Assembly: GCA_002315375.1 (NCBI GenBank)
Contig: DCHR01000049.1
Location: forward strand, 1 to 14,344
Length of the DNA: 14,344 nt
Direction: 5' to 3'
Source: Treponema sp. UBA1747
Lineage (GTDB): Bacteria; Spirochaetota; Spirochaetia; Treponematales; Treponemataceae
A program made the translations under genes and the position numbers. This document shows, one piece after another, positions 6,987-14,327 of this stretch. Each line of letters begins with the position of its first letter. Position 1 is the first letter of the stretch. A model generated the notes under the pieces. The model was not told the DNA's origin. It ran no database searches and saw only the letters and a program-made list of their open reading frames with translations.

Positions 6987-7015
6987 TTGAAAAAGAATCT
7001 TTAATCCTATATACT
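6987..7015 (+). promoter_or_regulatory. rsgA promoter, placed to give a leaderless mRNA
   Basis: TTGAAA (6987-6992) and TATACT (7010-7015) are separated by 17 bases, a near-consensus sigma-70 promoter. The -10 box ends 6 bases before the rsgA ATG at 7022, so transcription should start at or within a base or two of the A of the start codon. No Shine-Dalgarno site is present between them. Confidence 0.6.
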
Positions 7016-7021
7016 TGAAGC

Positions 7022-8002
7022 ATGGCAGAATTAACCGGAACCATAATTGCGGGAACAAACAATATTTTCACTCTGGAATGCTCCGACGGACAGGTTCGTT
7101 CCTGTTCCATAAAGGGCAAGGTAATCAAATCGGACAAGAAATTTTATAATCCTCTTGCTCCGGGTGATGTGGTAACAGTAGAACCTGATGCCCTGGACCC
7201 TACAAAAGGCCAGATTCTCACACTTTCCGAACGTAAAAATACTTTCTGCCGCTGGAACGTAAAGGGCCGCTGTCCCCAGCTTCTGGCATCAAATCTTGAT
7301 TTTCTGGTTCTTGTAACCACTCCCGATAATCCGCCATTCAGACCCCGTTTCATTGACCGTGCCCTGGCTCAGGCTGAACATCAGGAAATCGAGCCGGTTA
7401 TTGTCTGCAATAAATGTGATTTAATAGAAGATATGGAAGATGAAGACCTGGATAAGGTTGAAGCCACTCTTCAGAACTGGCAGTCTTTGGGATATAAGGT
7501 TTTCGTAGTTTCTGCTGATACGGGAGAAGGTATGGAAGAATTTGCTGCCTTCCTTGAAAACAAAAGTACTGCCTTTGTAGGACAGTCAGGGGTCGGTAAA
7601 TCAAGTCTTGTAAATGCACTGGACCCGACAGCAGAACTCCGTACGGGAGAACTCTGCGAAAAATACTGTCGCGGAAGCCACACAACAACAAAGGGGACCT
7701 TACTCCGTTTGAATATAGATAAAGATCTTACAGGTAAAGAAGGTTCAAGGGCCAATGTAGTTGATACACCGGGAATCCGCCGCTTTGTCCTGGATGATGT
7801 GGACGGCGATGACCTTCATTTGTATTTCAAGGAATTTCTTCCTTATGTTGGTAAATGTCAGTTCGGTATGAGCTGCAGTCACATTGCGGAAAAAGGCTGT
7901 GCCATTAAGACTGCCGTTGAAAACGGTGAAATCAGTTTCGAACGTTACGACAGCTGGGCCAGAATTCGGGACGAACTGAAGACCGGCCGCTGGGATGATT
8001 AA
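7022..8002 (+). CDS. rsgA: Ribosome small subunit-dependent GTPase A
   Basis: RsgA (YjeQ) checks and releases late-stage 30S ribosomal subunits and hydrolyses GTP when bound to them. The 326-residue protein shows the circularly permuted GTPase order typical of the family: an N-terminal OB-fold (about 1-75), then G4 'NKCD' (130-133) and G5 (164-165) before G1 'GQSGVGKS' (187-194), the 'GSHTTTKG' switch (218-225) and G3 'DTPG' (248-251). The C-terminal zinc site is present as Cys279, Cys285, His287 and Cys293 in 'GKCQFGMSCSHIAEKGC'. It heads a same-strand run with the ABC gene 11 bases downstream. Its promoter sits 6 bases from the ATG. Confidence 0.95.
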   Translation: MAELTGTIIAGTNNIFTLECSDGQVRSCSIKGKVIKSDKKFYNPLAPGDVVTVEPDALDPTKGQILTLSERKNTFCRWNVKGRCPQLLASNLDFLVLVTTPDNPPFRPRFIDRALAQAEHQEIEPVIVCNKCDLIEDMEDEDLDKVEATLQNWQSLGYKVFVVSADTGEGMEEFAAFLENKSTAFVGQSGVGKSSLVNALDPTAELRTGELCEKYCRGSHTTTKGTLLRLNIDKDLTGKEGSRANVVDTPGIRRFVLDDVDGDDLHLYFKEFLPYVGKCQFGMSCSHIAEKGCAIKTAVENGEISFERYDSWARIRDELKTGRWDD

Positions 8003-8013
8003 AATCTGTAATT

Positions 8014-9756
8014 ATGAATTATTCTAAATCTCCTTTGAAAATTTTTCTTTCTTATTATAAACCTCACCTGGGGCTTTTTATCGGTGATATGGTTTTTGCA
8101 ACAGTTCTTGCAGTAATTGATATTGCCTTTCCAATGCTTACCCGCTGGGCCATAAATGAAATAATTCCGCAAGGCAATCTCCGGGTATTTGTAATTCTGA
8201 TTGCAGTCCTGTTTGCAGGTTTCTTTCTCCGTAAACTTTCCAACTGGTTCATTGCTTACTGGGGACATCAGTTCGGTAATTATGTTGAAGCTCAGATGCG
8301 AATGGATGTCTTTCAGAAACTGGAAACCATGAACTTTGCTTACTTTGACAAAAACAGAACCGGCCAGCTTATGAGTCGGGTTACTACAGATCTTTTTGAT
8401 ATTACTGAGCTGGCTCATCACGGTCCGGAGGATGTCTGGGTTTCAGTTATTACTCTTCTGGGGTCATGTATTCTTATGTTCGGCATTCGCTGGGAACTTG
8501 CGGTTCTGTGTCTTGTTTTTCTTCCACTGAATATTTTTCTTGTTCTCAAAAGCCGCAAAAAGCTTATGTCTACTTCAAAGGCTGTTAAGGAAACAACCGC
8601 AGAAATCAACTCAGCCATTGAATCCAGTATTTCTGGAATCCGCGTTACCCAGGTTTTTACCAATGAAGATTATGAAACAAAACGCTTTGCTTACAACAAT
8701 GAACGCTTTATAAAGGCAAAACAGAACCGCTTCAAGTACATGGCAAATTTCCTTTCCAATGTTGAGTTTGCAGGAAACTTGATGAGTCTTCTGGTTCTTG
8801 CAGCAGGCGGATTTTTTATCATGAAAGGTAAAATGAATGTGGCGGATTTAGTGGCAGCAAATCTTTTTGTTGCGGCTTTCAGTGTTCCTGTTCGAAAACT
8901 GGCATTTTTTGTGGAACAGTATACCCAGGGGATGGCAGGTTTCAACCGGTTTCTGGAAATCATGCGCCTTGAAAATCCTATAAAAGATGATCCTGACGCA
9001 GTAGAAATCCTTAGTGCCCGCGGAAACATTGCTTTTGAAAATGTTGATTTTTCATATACAGAAGATTATCCGGTTCTCCAGAATATTAACCTGAACATTC
9101 GGGCCGGTGAAAAGCAGGCACTGGTGGGAAGTTCAGGCGGCGGAAAGACTACAATCTGTAATCTGCTTCCGAGGTTTTACGAAATTACCGGCGGCAGCAT
9201 TCTTCTGGACGGAATTGATATCAAAAAGATCAGGATGAATTCTCTGCGCAAACAGATTGGCATCGTCCAGCAGGATGTTTTTCTTTTTGCAGGAACCATA
9301 AAAGAAAATATTGCATACGGAAAACCAGATGCTTCACAGGAAGAAATAGAACTTGCTGCAAAGCGGGCCGAAATCCATGATGATATTTTGAAGATGCCCA
9401 AGGGGTATGATACAGTAGTAGGCGAAAGAGGAATCAAACTTTCAGGCGGTCAGAAACAGCGCGTTTCAATTGCCCGTTGTTTTCTAAAAAATCCGCCTAT
9501 ACTGATACTTGATGAAGCCACATCAGCTCTGGATACTGCCACTGAAATCAAAATCCAGAAGGCTTTTGATGAACTCAGTAAGGGAAGAACCACTATTGTC
9601 ATAGCCCACCGGTTGAGTACAATAAAGAACGCAGATCATATTGCCGTAGTCGATGAAAAAGGCATTGCAGAAAACGGAACCCATGAGGAGCTTCTTTCCA
9701 AAGGCGGTGTTTACAAAGCCCTTTGCGAAGCCCAGTTTAAGATAATGGAAAATTGA
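8014..9756 (+). CDS. ABC-type half-exporter (membrane plus ATPase domain)
   Basis: A 580-residue type IV ABC exporter subunit that would work as a homo- or heterodimer in the inner membrane. The N-terminal half (about 1-315) has six membrane helices with the usual long intracellular extensions, including 'YFDKNRTGQLMSRVTTDL'. The ATPase half has Walker A 'GSSGGGKTT' (372-380), the Q-loop near 'GIVQQDVFLF', signature 'LSGGQ' (476-480), Walker B ending in Asp500-Glu501 and the H-loop His532 ('IAHRLST'). The catalytic Glu is present, so this half can hydrolyse ATP. No second half-transporter is adjacent, which favours a homodimer. The substrate cannot be told from sequence; the family includes MsbA-like lipid flippases and multidrug exporters. 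The gene starts 11 bases after rsgA, without a clear ribosome-binding site, and ends 14 bases before purN. Confidence 0.93.
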   Translation: MNYSKSPLKIFLSYYKPHLGLFIGDMVFATVLAVIDIAFPMLTRWAINEIIPQGNLRVFVILIAVLFAGFFLRKLSNWFIAYWGHQFGNYVEAQMRMDVFQKLETMNFAYFDKNRTGQLMSRVTTDLFDITELAHHGPEDVWVSVITLLGSCILMFGIRWELAVLCLVFLPLNIFLVLKSRKKLMSTSKAVKETTAEINSAIESSISGIRVTQVFTNEDYETKRFAYNNERFIKAKQNRFKYMANFLSNVEFAGNLMSLLVLAAGGFFIMKGKMNVADLVAANLFVAAFSVPVRKLAFFVEQYTQGMAGFNRFLEIMRLENPIKDDPDAVEILSARGNIAFENVDFSYTEDYPVLQNINLNIRAGEKQALVGSSGGGKTTICNLLPRFYEITGGSILLDGIDIKKIRMNSLRKQIGIVQQDVFLFAGTIKENIAYGKPDASQEEIELAAKRAEIHDDILKMPKGYDTVVGERGIKLSGGQKQRVSIARCFLKNPPILILDEATSALDTATEIKIQKAFDELSKGRTTIVIAHRLSTIKNADHIAVVDEKGIAENGTHEELLSKGGVYKALCEAQFKIMEN

Positions 9757-9759
9757 ATC

Positions 9760-9765
9760 AGGAGA
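9760..9765 (+). promoter_or_regulatory. Ribosome-binding site that decides the purN start
   Basis: AGGAGA lies 5 bases before the ATG at 9771. The frame also has an ATG at 9753, inside the end of the ABC gene, but that would place this site within the coding region and add six unconserved residues. Confidence 0.7.
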
Positions 9766-9770
9766 AATAT

Positions 9771-10394
9771 ATGAAAAAGAATATTGTTGTTTTAGTAAGC
9801 GGAGGCGGAACAAATTTCCAGGCTCTCATCGATCATGAAAAAGAAACTGCAGACTGTCCTTACCACATCGCTGCAGTAGTATCTGATCACAAAGATGCTT
9901 ATGCACTGGAACGAGCCGCTCAGGCTGGAATCAAAAGTTATATTGCTTCTCCATACGCTGTTATGGGAAAAGAAGCAGCACAAGCTGCCAGCCGTGATGA
10001 AAAACGCACTGCAGTTTCAGACCGTGTTCTTGAAATCTGCCGCAGCGAAAATGCTTACGCCATTATCCAGGCAGGCTGGCTTACTGTCCTTGCAGGTAAT
10101 ATCGTAAAAGAATACGAAGGGAAAATCCTGAACCTGCATCCGGCTCTTCTTCCAAAATTCGGCGGGGTAGGAATGTGGGGTCATCATGTTCATGAAGCAG
10201 TTCTTGCTGCCGGCGAAAAGGAAAGCGGTTGTACAATCCATCTGGTAGACTCAGGCTGTGATTCCGGTAAAATTCTCATTCAGAAAAAAGTTCCCGTTAT
10301 GCCTGATGATACACCGGATACCCTTTATGCCCGCATTGCTCCTGAAGAGCACAAGGCAATTGTTGAAGGAACCTGCATGCTGGTTACAGAATAA
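9771..10394 (+). CDS. purN: Phosphoribosylglycinamide (GAR) formyltransferase
   Basis: PurN transfers a formyl group from 10-formyl-tetrahydrofolate to GAR in de novo purine synthesis, in the cytoplasm. The 207-residue protein begins with the Rossmann-type 'VLVSGGGTNFQAL' that binds the phosphoribosyl substrate. The catalytic Asn121 and His123 lie in 'LNLHPALLP', and Asp164 in 'GCDSGKI' completes the triad. The loop after the catalytic His reads 'KFGGVGMWGHHVHEAV' rather than the shorter proteobacterial form; I recall similar loops in Bacteroidetes and spirochaete PurN. No other purine gene is adjacent. The start at 9771 is set by AGGAGA. It probably belongs to the rsgA-ABC-purN-HD transcript, as gaps are short (14 and 24 bases). 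Confidence 0.92.
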   Translation: MKKNIVVLVSGGGTNFQALIDHEKETADCPYHIAAVVSDHKDAYALERAAQAGIKSYIASPYAVMGKEAAQAASRDEKRTAVSDRVLEICRSENAYAIIQAGWLTVLAGNIVKEYEGKILNLHPALLPKFGGVGMWGHHVHEAVLAAGEKESGCTIHLVDSGCDSGKILIQKKVPVMPDDTPDTLYARIAPEEHKAIVEGTCMLVTE

Positions 10395-10418
10395 AAGCTG
10401 CAAAAACGGAGAGAGAAA

Positions 10419-11087
10419 ATGACAGAAAAATTACAAAAGGCTTATCAGTATCTTCAGGAATGTTTTGATAAATCGGAATATTATAAGCTTCCTGAACATG
10501 CCGAACGAAAAAGATACCGCCTTGAACATTCAATCAGGGTATGCAAGGCTGGCTTGAGAATAGCAGAAAGTGAAGGTTTCGATGCAGAACATAAAGAAGC
10601 CATTCAGATAGCCTGTCTGCTTCATGACATAGGATATTCAATCGATGAACTTCAGGAAGGAAAGAATATGAAAAAACATGGCCCTGTGGGTGCAGAGTTC
10701 GTACGTCCTTTTCTGGAAAGTCTTGGATACACCGGAAAGCTTCTTGAAGACATGGTTTTCGGGATTGCAATTCATCAGTATGTAAAATCTGATATTGAAG
10801 GAGACAGAAATCCTTTTACACTTACAGTTGCAAATGCCGATGATATAGACCGTTTTGGTCCTTACAGAGTCGCCCTTGCTTTTGAACGGGATTCAATTTC
10901 TCAGAAGGAACATCAGGAAAAACTGAATTACATCTGGGATAAAATCGGCTTTTATAAATGGAATCTTGAAGCTCAGGAATTCGGAACTGAAACCGCAAAA
11001 AAAATCATTACAGAAGAAATCCAGACTCAGATTAATTTCTATCAGGCTTTATCAGACCAGGAATATATAACTTTCTGGGAAGAGTAG
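10419..11087 (+). CDS. HD-domain phosphohydrolase
   Basis: A 222-residue cytoplasmic protein with a complete HD metal site: His37 ('LEHSIRV'), His69-Asp70 ('LLHDIGYS'), then His87, His119 and Asp141/142 ('NADDIDRFG'). HD proteins hydrolyse phosphate esters such as nucleotides or cyclic dinucleotides; no other domain is present and the substrate cannot be named. The 'KKHGPVGAEF' and 'AIHQY' stretches resemble stand-alone HD hydrolases related to YedJ/YpgQ-type proteins. A GGAGAG ribosome-binding site precedes the ATG. It is the last gene of the + strand run and is followed by a terminator. Position next to purN could suggest a nucleotide-related role, but that is weak inference. Confidence 0.85.
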   Translation: MTEKLQKAYQYLQECFDKSEYYKLPEHAERKRYRLEHSIRVCKAGLRIAESEGFDAEHKEAIQIACLLHDIGYSIDELQEGKNMKKHGPVGAEFVRPFLESLGYTGKLLEDMVFGIAIHQYVKSDIEGDRNPFTLTVANADDIDRFGPYRVALAFERDSISQKEHQEKLNYIWDKIGFYKWNLEAQEFGTETAKKIITEEIQTQINFYQALSDQEYITFWEE

Positions 11088-11120
11088 AGATACTCTAAAA
11101 GAAAAGAATTTCTGGAGGAG

Positions 11121-11155
11121 ACCGTCAGACAGACTGCCTGACGGTTTTTTATTTT
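11121..11155 (+). terminator. Rho-independent terminator of the rsgA-ABC-purN-HD run
   Basis: Stem ACCGTCAG (11121-11128) with CTGACGGT (11138-11145), a 9-base loop, then TTTTT A TTTTT. It lies between the HD gene and the convergent murA stop at 11173. Read leftward for murA the same hairpin has only a poor T run. Confidence 0.9.
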
Positions 11156-11172
11156 TCATTGTATGTTGTGAA

Positions 11173-12456
11173 TTATTCTACTTCAACCCGCTTGATGTGA
11201 GCCCCAAGAGCCTGCAGCTGTTCAACCAGGTTTTCATAACCGCGTTCAATCTGGTAAACATTTGAAATGCGGCTTTCCCCGTGAGCACAAAGTGCAGCAA
11301 TAACCATTGCCATTCCTGCGCGGATATCAGGGCTAACCAGGTGGTCTCCGTGAAGCATGCTTGGTCCTGAAACAACTGCACGATGAGGATCACACAGAGT
11401 GATTCTGGCTCCCATAGAAATCAGCTTGTCTACAAAGAACATGCGGCTTTCGAACATTTTTTCAAAAATCAGAACAGTACCGTCTACCTGTGTAGCCACA
11501 ACAGTCATAATCGATGTTAAGTCGGCAGGGAATCCAGGCCATGGCATGTCGTCGATTTTTGGAGTCATGCCGCCCAGATCCTGGTTTACTTTCAAATCCT
11601 GTGTGTTCGGAACTGTCAGCTCGTCGCCGTCAATCTGCCATGAAATACCCAGCTTTGAAAAATGACTTTTCAGCGGGCGCATTTCTGCCGGTCTGATTCC
11701 TTTGATAGTAATCTTTCCTTTTGTTGCGGCGGCCATACCGATGTAGGATCCAATTTCGATATAATCAGGTCCGATTGCATATTCGCACCCGTGAAGTTTC
11801 TTTACTCCCTCAATGTGGATAATATTTGAACCGATTCCTGAGATTTTTGCACCCATTGAAACCAGCATATTGCACAGGTCCTGGATGTGAGGTTCACTGG
11901 CTGCATTCTGGATAATTGTTTCGCCTTCTGCAAGAACGGCTGCCATAACTGCGTTTTCTGTTGCTGTAACTGAAGCCTCGTCAAGGAAGATGTCTGCTCC
12001 AACCAGTTTATTTGCAGTCATATTGAAGTGCCCGTTTACGGCAATATTTGCTCCAAGCATTTCCAGGGCCAGGAAGTGAGTGTCCAGGCGTCTGCGGCCA
12101 ATAACATCGCCTCCAGGAGGCATCATTTCACATTTACCGGTTCTTCCGATAAGTGGTCCTGCAAAAACAATTGAACCTCTGACTTTTTTTGTAAGTTCCG
12201 AAGGAAGTGTCGAAGAAGTAATATTCGATGCATCAATCTGCCAGCTGTGTTTTTTGAGTTTCTTTACTTTTGCTCCAAGAGATTCCAGAATCTGAAGCAT
12301 AACCTGAGTATCACGAATCTCAGGGATATTGTGAAGAACAACCGGTTCTTCCGACAGGAGAGTAGCTGTCAGACATGGCAGGGCGGCATTTTTGTTTCCG
12401 CTTGCTGTTATGGTTCCCGAAATTGGAAATCCGCCTTCAATAATGTATTCGTGCAT
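11173..12456 (-). CDS. murA: UDP-N-acetylglucosamine 1-carboxyvinyltransferase with Asp at the fosfomycin site
   Basis: MurA adds enolpyruvate from PEP to UDP-GlcNAc, the first committed step of peptidoglycan synthesis. The 427-residue protein is full length. Lys22 and Asn23 in 'SGNKNAALP' match the substrate-binding pair. The active-site loop reads 'MPPGGDVIGRRRLDTHF': residue 117 is Asp (codon at 12106-12108), where E. coli has Cys115, the target of fosfomycin. The Asp form is active and fosfomycin-insensitive in Mycobacterium and Chlamydia, so intrinsic insensitivity is expected. Later family features are present ('DIRAGMAMVIAALCAHG'). AAGG lies 8 bases before the ATG. pepT lies upstream on the same strand, 111 bases away, with a GC-rich repeat between; co-transcription is possible. 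Confidence 0.95.
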   Translation of the reverse strand: MHEYIIEGGFPISGTITASGNKNAALPCLTATLLSEEPVVLHNIPEIRDTQVMLQILESLGAKVKKLKKHSWQIDASNITSSTLPSELTKKVRGSIVFAGPLIGRTGKCEMMPPGGDVIGRRRLDTHFLALEMLGANIAVNGHFNMTANKLVGADIFLDEASVTATENAVMAAVLAEGETIIQNAASEPHIQDLCNMLVSMGAKISGIGSNIIHIEGVKKLHGCEYAIGPDYIEIGSYIGMAAATKGKITIKGIRPAEMRPLKSHFSKLGISWQIDGDELTVPNTQDLKVNQDLGGMTPKIDDMPWPGFPADLTSIMTVVATQVDGTVLIFEKMFESRMFFVDKLISMGARITLCDPHRAVVSGPSMLHGDHLVSPDIRAGMAMVIAALCAHGESRISNVYQIERGYENLVEQLQALGAHIKRVEVE

Positions 12457-12482
12457 TGTAATACCTTCTTTATTTTGTGGGG

Positions 12483-12577
12483 TGGGGGAAGTCTCCCCCT
12501 CGCTTCCACCAGCGTCCTTCGACAGGCTCAGGGACCGCTGTTGTCCGCTACCCCCTCTCCTGGGGGCTCAGCCCCCA
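12483..12577. repeat. GC-rich palindromic (REP-like) island between pepT and murA
   Basis: The ~110 bases between the two genes are far richer in GC than their surroundings and hold three palindromes: GGGGGA/TCCCCC (12484-12489 with 12494-12499, 4-base loop); CAGCGTCC/GGACCGCTG (12510-12517 with 12532-12540, one bulge) around a TTCGACAGGCTCA core; and GGGGGC/GCCCCC (12562-12567 with 12571-12576) with a 3-base loop. On the - strand the core reads CCTGAGCCTGTCGAAGG, a word I remember from intergenic repeats of several phyla. None has a following T run, so they are not ordinary terminators. The island forms the murA leader if murA is transcribed from pepT. Confidence 0.65.
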
Positions 12578-13857
12578 AACCCCTGATTTTCCGGGCACAG
12601 GAGGCTAATTAAAATGTCGGCAGCTTTTGCCATCTGGTTTAGAGAAGCCCACTCAGTTTTTGAATGAAAATTGTGGCCGCCGGTAAAGATATTCGGGGTT
12701 GGAATTCCCATTTCTGTCAGGCGGGAACCGTCAGTTCCACCACGAATAGGCGAATCCACAATGGTCACTCCGGCAGCTTTGTAAGCATCTTCCAGACGTT
12801 TCAGAACACCTGTTTTGTCCGCCATAATCTTTTCTTTCATATTCAGGTATTGCTGCCGGAACTTAATTTTTACCTCAGCATTGTCCGAAAGGGCGGCAGC
12901 TTTTGCCAATTCTTTGATTATTTTCTTTTCCTGTTCAATTTCTTCCATATTAAATGCACGAAGCAGGAAATATGCTTCAGCACTTTCAATTGAACCTTTT
13001 ACTTCAAGGGGTGCAATAAACGGTTCGTAACCTTCTGTTGTTTCAGGTCTCATGTTTGCCGGAAGAGAAGAAATGAACTTTGATACGGTCTGCACGGCAT
13101 TTACCATTTTTCCGGCTCTTGCTGTTCCTGTATGACAGGCTTTTCCCGTGAAAGTAACAGTGGCGCTGAAAGCATTGAAACATTCACTTTCAAGTTCACC
13201 TATATCTCCACCGTCTACTGTATAGGCAGAACCCGATTGAATCAGATCCATCGGAACTTTATCCATTCCGTGTCCTGTTTCTTCATCGGGACTGAAAAGC
13301 AGCTCAAAAGGCCCGTGTTTCATTTCGGGGTGTTTCAAAAGGTATTCTGTAGCAGTAACAATTTCAGCAATTCCGGCCTTATCATCTGCTCCCAGAAGGG
13401 TGCTGCCGTCTGAAGTAATGATGGTTTCCCGGTTTTCGGCGGCTTTTGCCAGATATTTATCTTCAGCCGGATCCAGAATGAAGCTTCCTGCCGGGTAAGT
13501 GACAGGTTTTCCGTCATATTTTTCAATAATCCGGGGTTTTACGTTTTTTCCGCTGGTTTCTTCACTTGTATCCATGTGGGAAATAAGGCAGACAGGCTTT
13601 TCTTTTTCCATTCCCGGGGTTGCAGGAATGAATGCATATATATAGAAATCTTTTGTTCTGATTACTTTCTGGATGCCCAGAGACTTAAGTTCTTCTTCCA
13701 GTTTCAGGGCAAAATCCTTCTGCTGCGGGGTAGAAGGGAAAATTCCCCGGTCTGCAGCATCAGAATCGCTCTGGGACCAGGTTTCTGCATAACCGATGAA
13801 CCGGTTCAAAAGACGGACTGTTTCTTTTTTTGAATGTGAAATAGTAGAATTAATCAT
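12568..13857 (-). CDS. pepT: Peptidase T (tripeptide aminopeptidase, M20 family)
   Basis: PepT removes N-terminal residues from tripeptides in the cytoplasm with a two-zinc site. The 429-residue protein begins at the ATG at 13857 ('MINSTISHSKKE'); the frame is open further upstream, but that part has no family similarity and would overlap the promoter. Metal ligands and catalytic residues are all visible: His94 and Asp96 ('LISHMDTS'), Asp158 ('LLGADDKAG'), Glu192-Glu193 ('PDEETG'), Asp215 ('YTVDGG') and His398 ('GGHNFHSKTEW'). 'IRGGTDGSRL' (371-380) matches the substrate-binding segment. The last nine residues, 'CPENQGFGG', exceed the usual end; the final codons and the TGA lie in a GC-rich hairpin, suggesting that a repeat replaced the original end. 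No ribosome-binding site is seen; the promoter lies 7 bases from the ATG. Confidence 0.95.
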   Translation of the reverse strand: MINSTISHSKKETVRLLNRFIGYAETWSQSDSDAADRGIFPSTPQQKDFALKLEEELKSLGIQKVIRTKDFYIYAFIPATPGMEKEKPVCLISHMDTSEETSGKNVKPRIIEKYDGKPVTYPAGSFILDPAEDKYLAKAAENRETIITSDGSTLLGADDKAGIAEIVTATEYLLKHPEMKHGPFELLFSPDEETGHGMDKVPMDLIQSGSAYTVDGGDIGELESECFNAFSATVTFTGKACHTGTARAGKMVNAVQTVSKFISSLPANMRPETTEGYEPFIAPLEVKGSIESAEAYFLLRAFNMEEIEQEKKIIKELAKAAALSDNAEVKIKFRQQYLNMKEKIMADKTGVLKRLEDAYKAAGVTIVDSPIRGGTDGSRLTEMGIPTPNIFTGGHNFHSKTEWASLNQMAKAADILISLLCPENQGFGG

Positions 13858-13864
13858 AAAAATG

Positions 13865-13893
13865 AGTATAATATTTCTTATAAAGTTGTTCAA
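13865..13893 (-). promoter_or_regulatory. pepT promoter, placed to give a leaderless mRNA
   Basis: On the - strand TTGAAC (13888-13893) and TATACT (13865-13870) are 17 bases apart, near consensus. The -10 box ends 7 bases before the pepT ATG at 13857, so the transcript would begin at about the start codon. The arrangement is almost the same as at rsgA. Confidence 0.6.
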
Positions 13894-13909
13894 ATTTTTA
13901 GTTCTGTTA

Positions 13910-13938
13910 TTGACATAAAAGGCGTGCTTCTTTATATT
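13910..13938 (+). promoter_or_regulatory. Promoter of the tRNA-Thr / rpmG transcript
   Basis: A perfect TTGACA (13910-13915) and TATATT (13933-13938) are 17 bases apart. Transcription should start near 13945, about 39 bases before the tRNA. It is back to back with the pepT promoter; the two -35 boxes are 16 bases apart. Confidence 0.75.
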
Positions 13939-13983
13939 TATAAAACGCATATTTCCTGCAAATACTTGTGGGATTCACTGCTT

Positions 13984-14056
13984 GCCCTTGTAGCTCAGTC
14001 GGTAGAGCGCAACCATGGTAAGGTTGAGGTCTGCAGTTCGATTCTGCACGGGGGCT
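13984..14056 (+). tRNA. tRNA-Thr (anticodon GGU)
   Basis: A 73-base cloverleaf: acceptor GCCCTTG (13984-13990) with CGGGGGC (14049-14055, two G-U pairs), D-arm 'AGCTCAGTCGGTAGAGC', anticodon stem CAACC/GGTTG around the loop ATGGTAA, giving anticodon GGT for Thr codons ACC/ACU. The T-arm is TGCAG-TTCGATT-CTGCA. The discriminator base is T and CCA is not encoded. Confidence 0.95.
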
Positions 14057-14095
14057 GGAAAGCTTATTACGCGATTACTATTTAGGAGTATATAA

Positions 14096-14272
14096 ATGGC
14101 AAGCAAGAAAAAGGGTTCAGTAGAAATCATCGCTCTTCAGTGCACAGAATGCAAACGCAAGAACTATACTACTTACAAGAACCGTAAGAACATTACTGGC
14201 AAAATGGAAAAGAACAAGTACTGTCCATTCTGCAGAAAGTCAATTATGCACAAAGAATGCAAGGCTAAATAA
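14096..14272 (+). CDS. rpmG: 50S ribosomal protein L33, zinc-ribbon form
   Basis: A 58-residue basic protein starting 'MASKKKGSVEIIALQCTECK' that matches L33, a component of the large ribosomal subunit near the E site. It has both Cys pairs of the zinc-binding (C+) form: Cys16/Cys19 ('CTEC') and Cys43/Cys46 ('CPFC'). AGGAG sits about 8 bases before the ATG. It lies 39 bases after tRNA-Thr and 55 bases before another tRNA, so the three are probably one transcript from the promoter at 13910. In many bacteria this block continues into secE and nusG. Confidence 0.95.
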   Translation: MASKKKGSVEIIALQCTECKRKNYTTYKNRKNITGKMEKNKYCPFCRKSIMHKECKAK

Positions 14273-14327
14273 TAGTCTTAAACAATTTGGTATTTACTGC
14301 CCTGTAAAAAGGGTGGCTTAAATATAT

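Noticed and set aside
6945..7058. Upstream extension of the fusA reading frame
   Set aside because: The added 38 residues have no EF-G similarity and overlap the divergent rsgA start and its promoter.
12562..12576. GGGGGC/GCCCCC hairpin as a pepT terminator
   Set aside because: No T run follows on the - strand, and the stem includes coding sequence and the stop codon.
12483..12600. GC-rich island as horizontally acquired gene remnant
   Set aside because: No protein-like frame or transposase remnant is visible; the GC content is explained by palindromes.
13858..13950. Upstream extension of the pepT reading frame
   Set aside because: The added 31 residues are AT-rich, unlike PepT, and cover the near-consensus pepT promoter and the tRNA-Thr promoter.
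14290..14317. GCCCT/AGGG pairing after rpmG as a terminator
   Set aside because: The stem is short and imperfect and has no T run; the following tRNA is probably co-transcribed.
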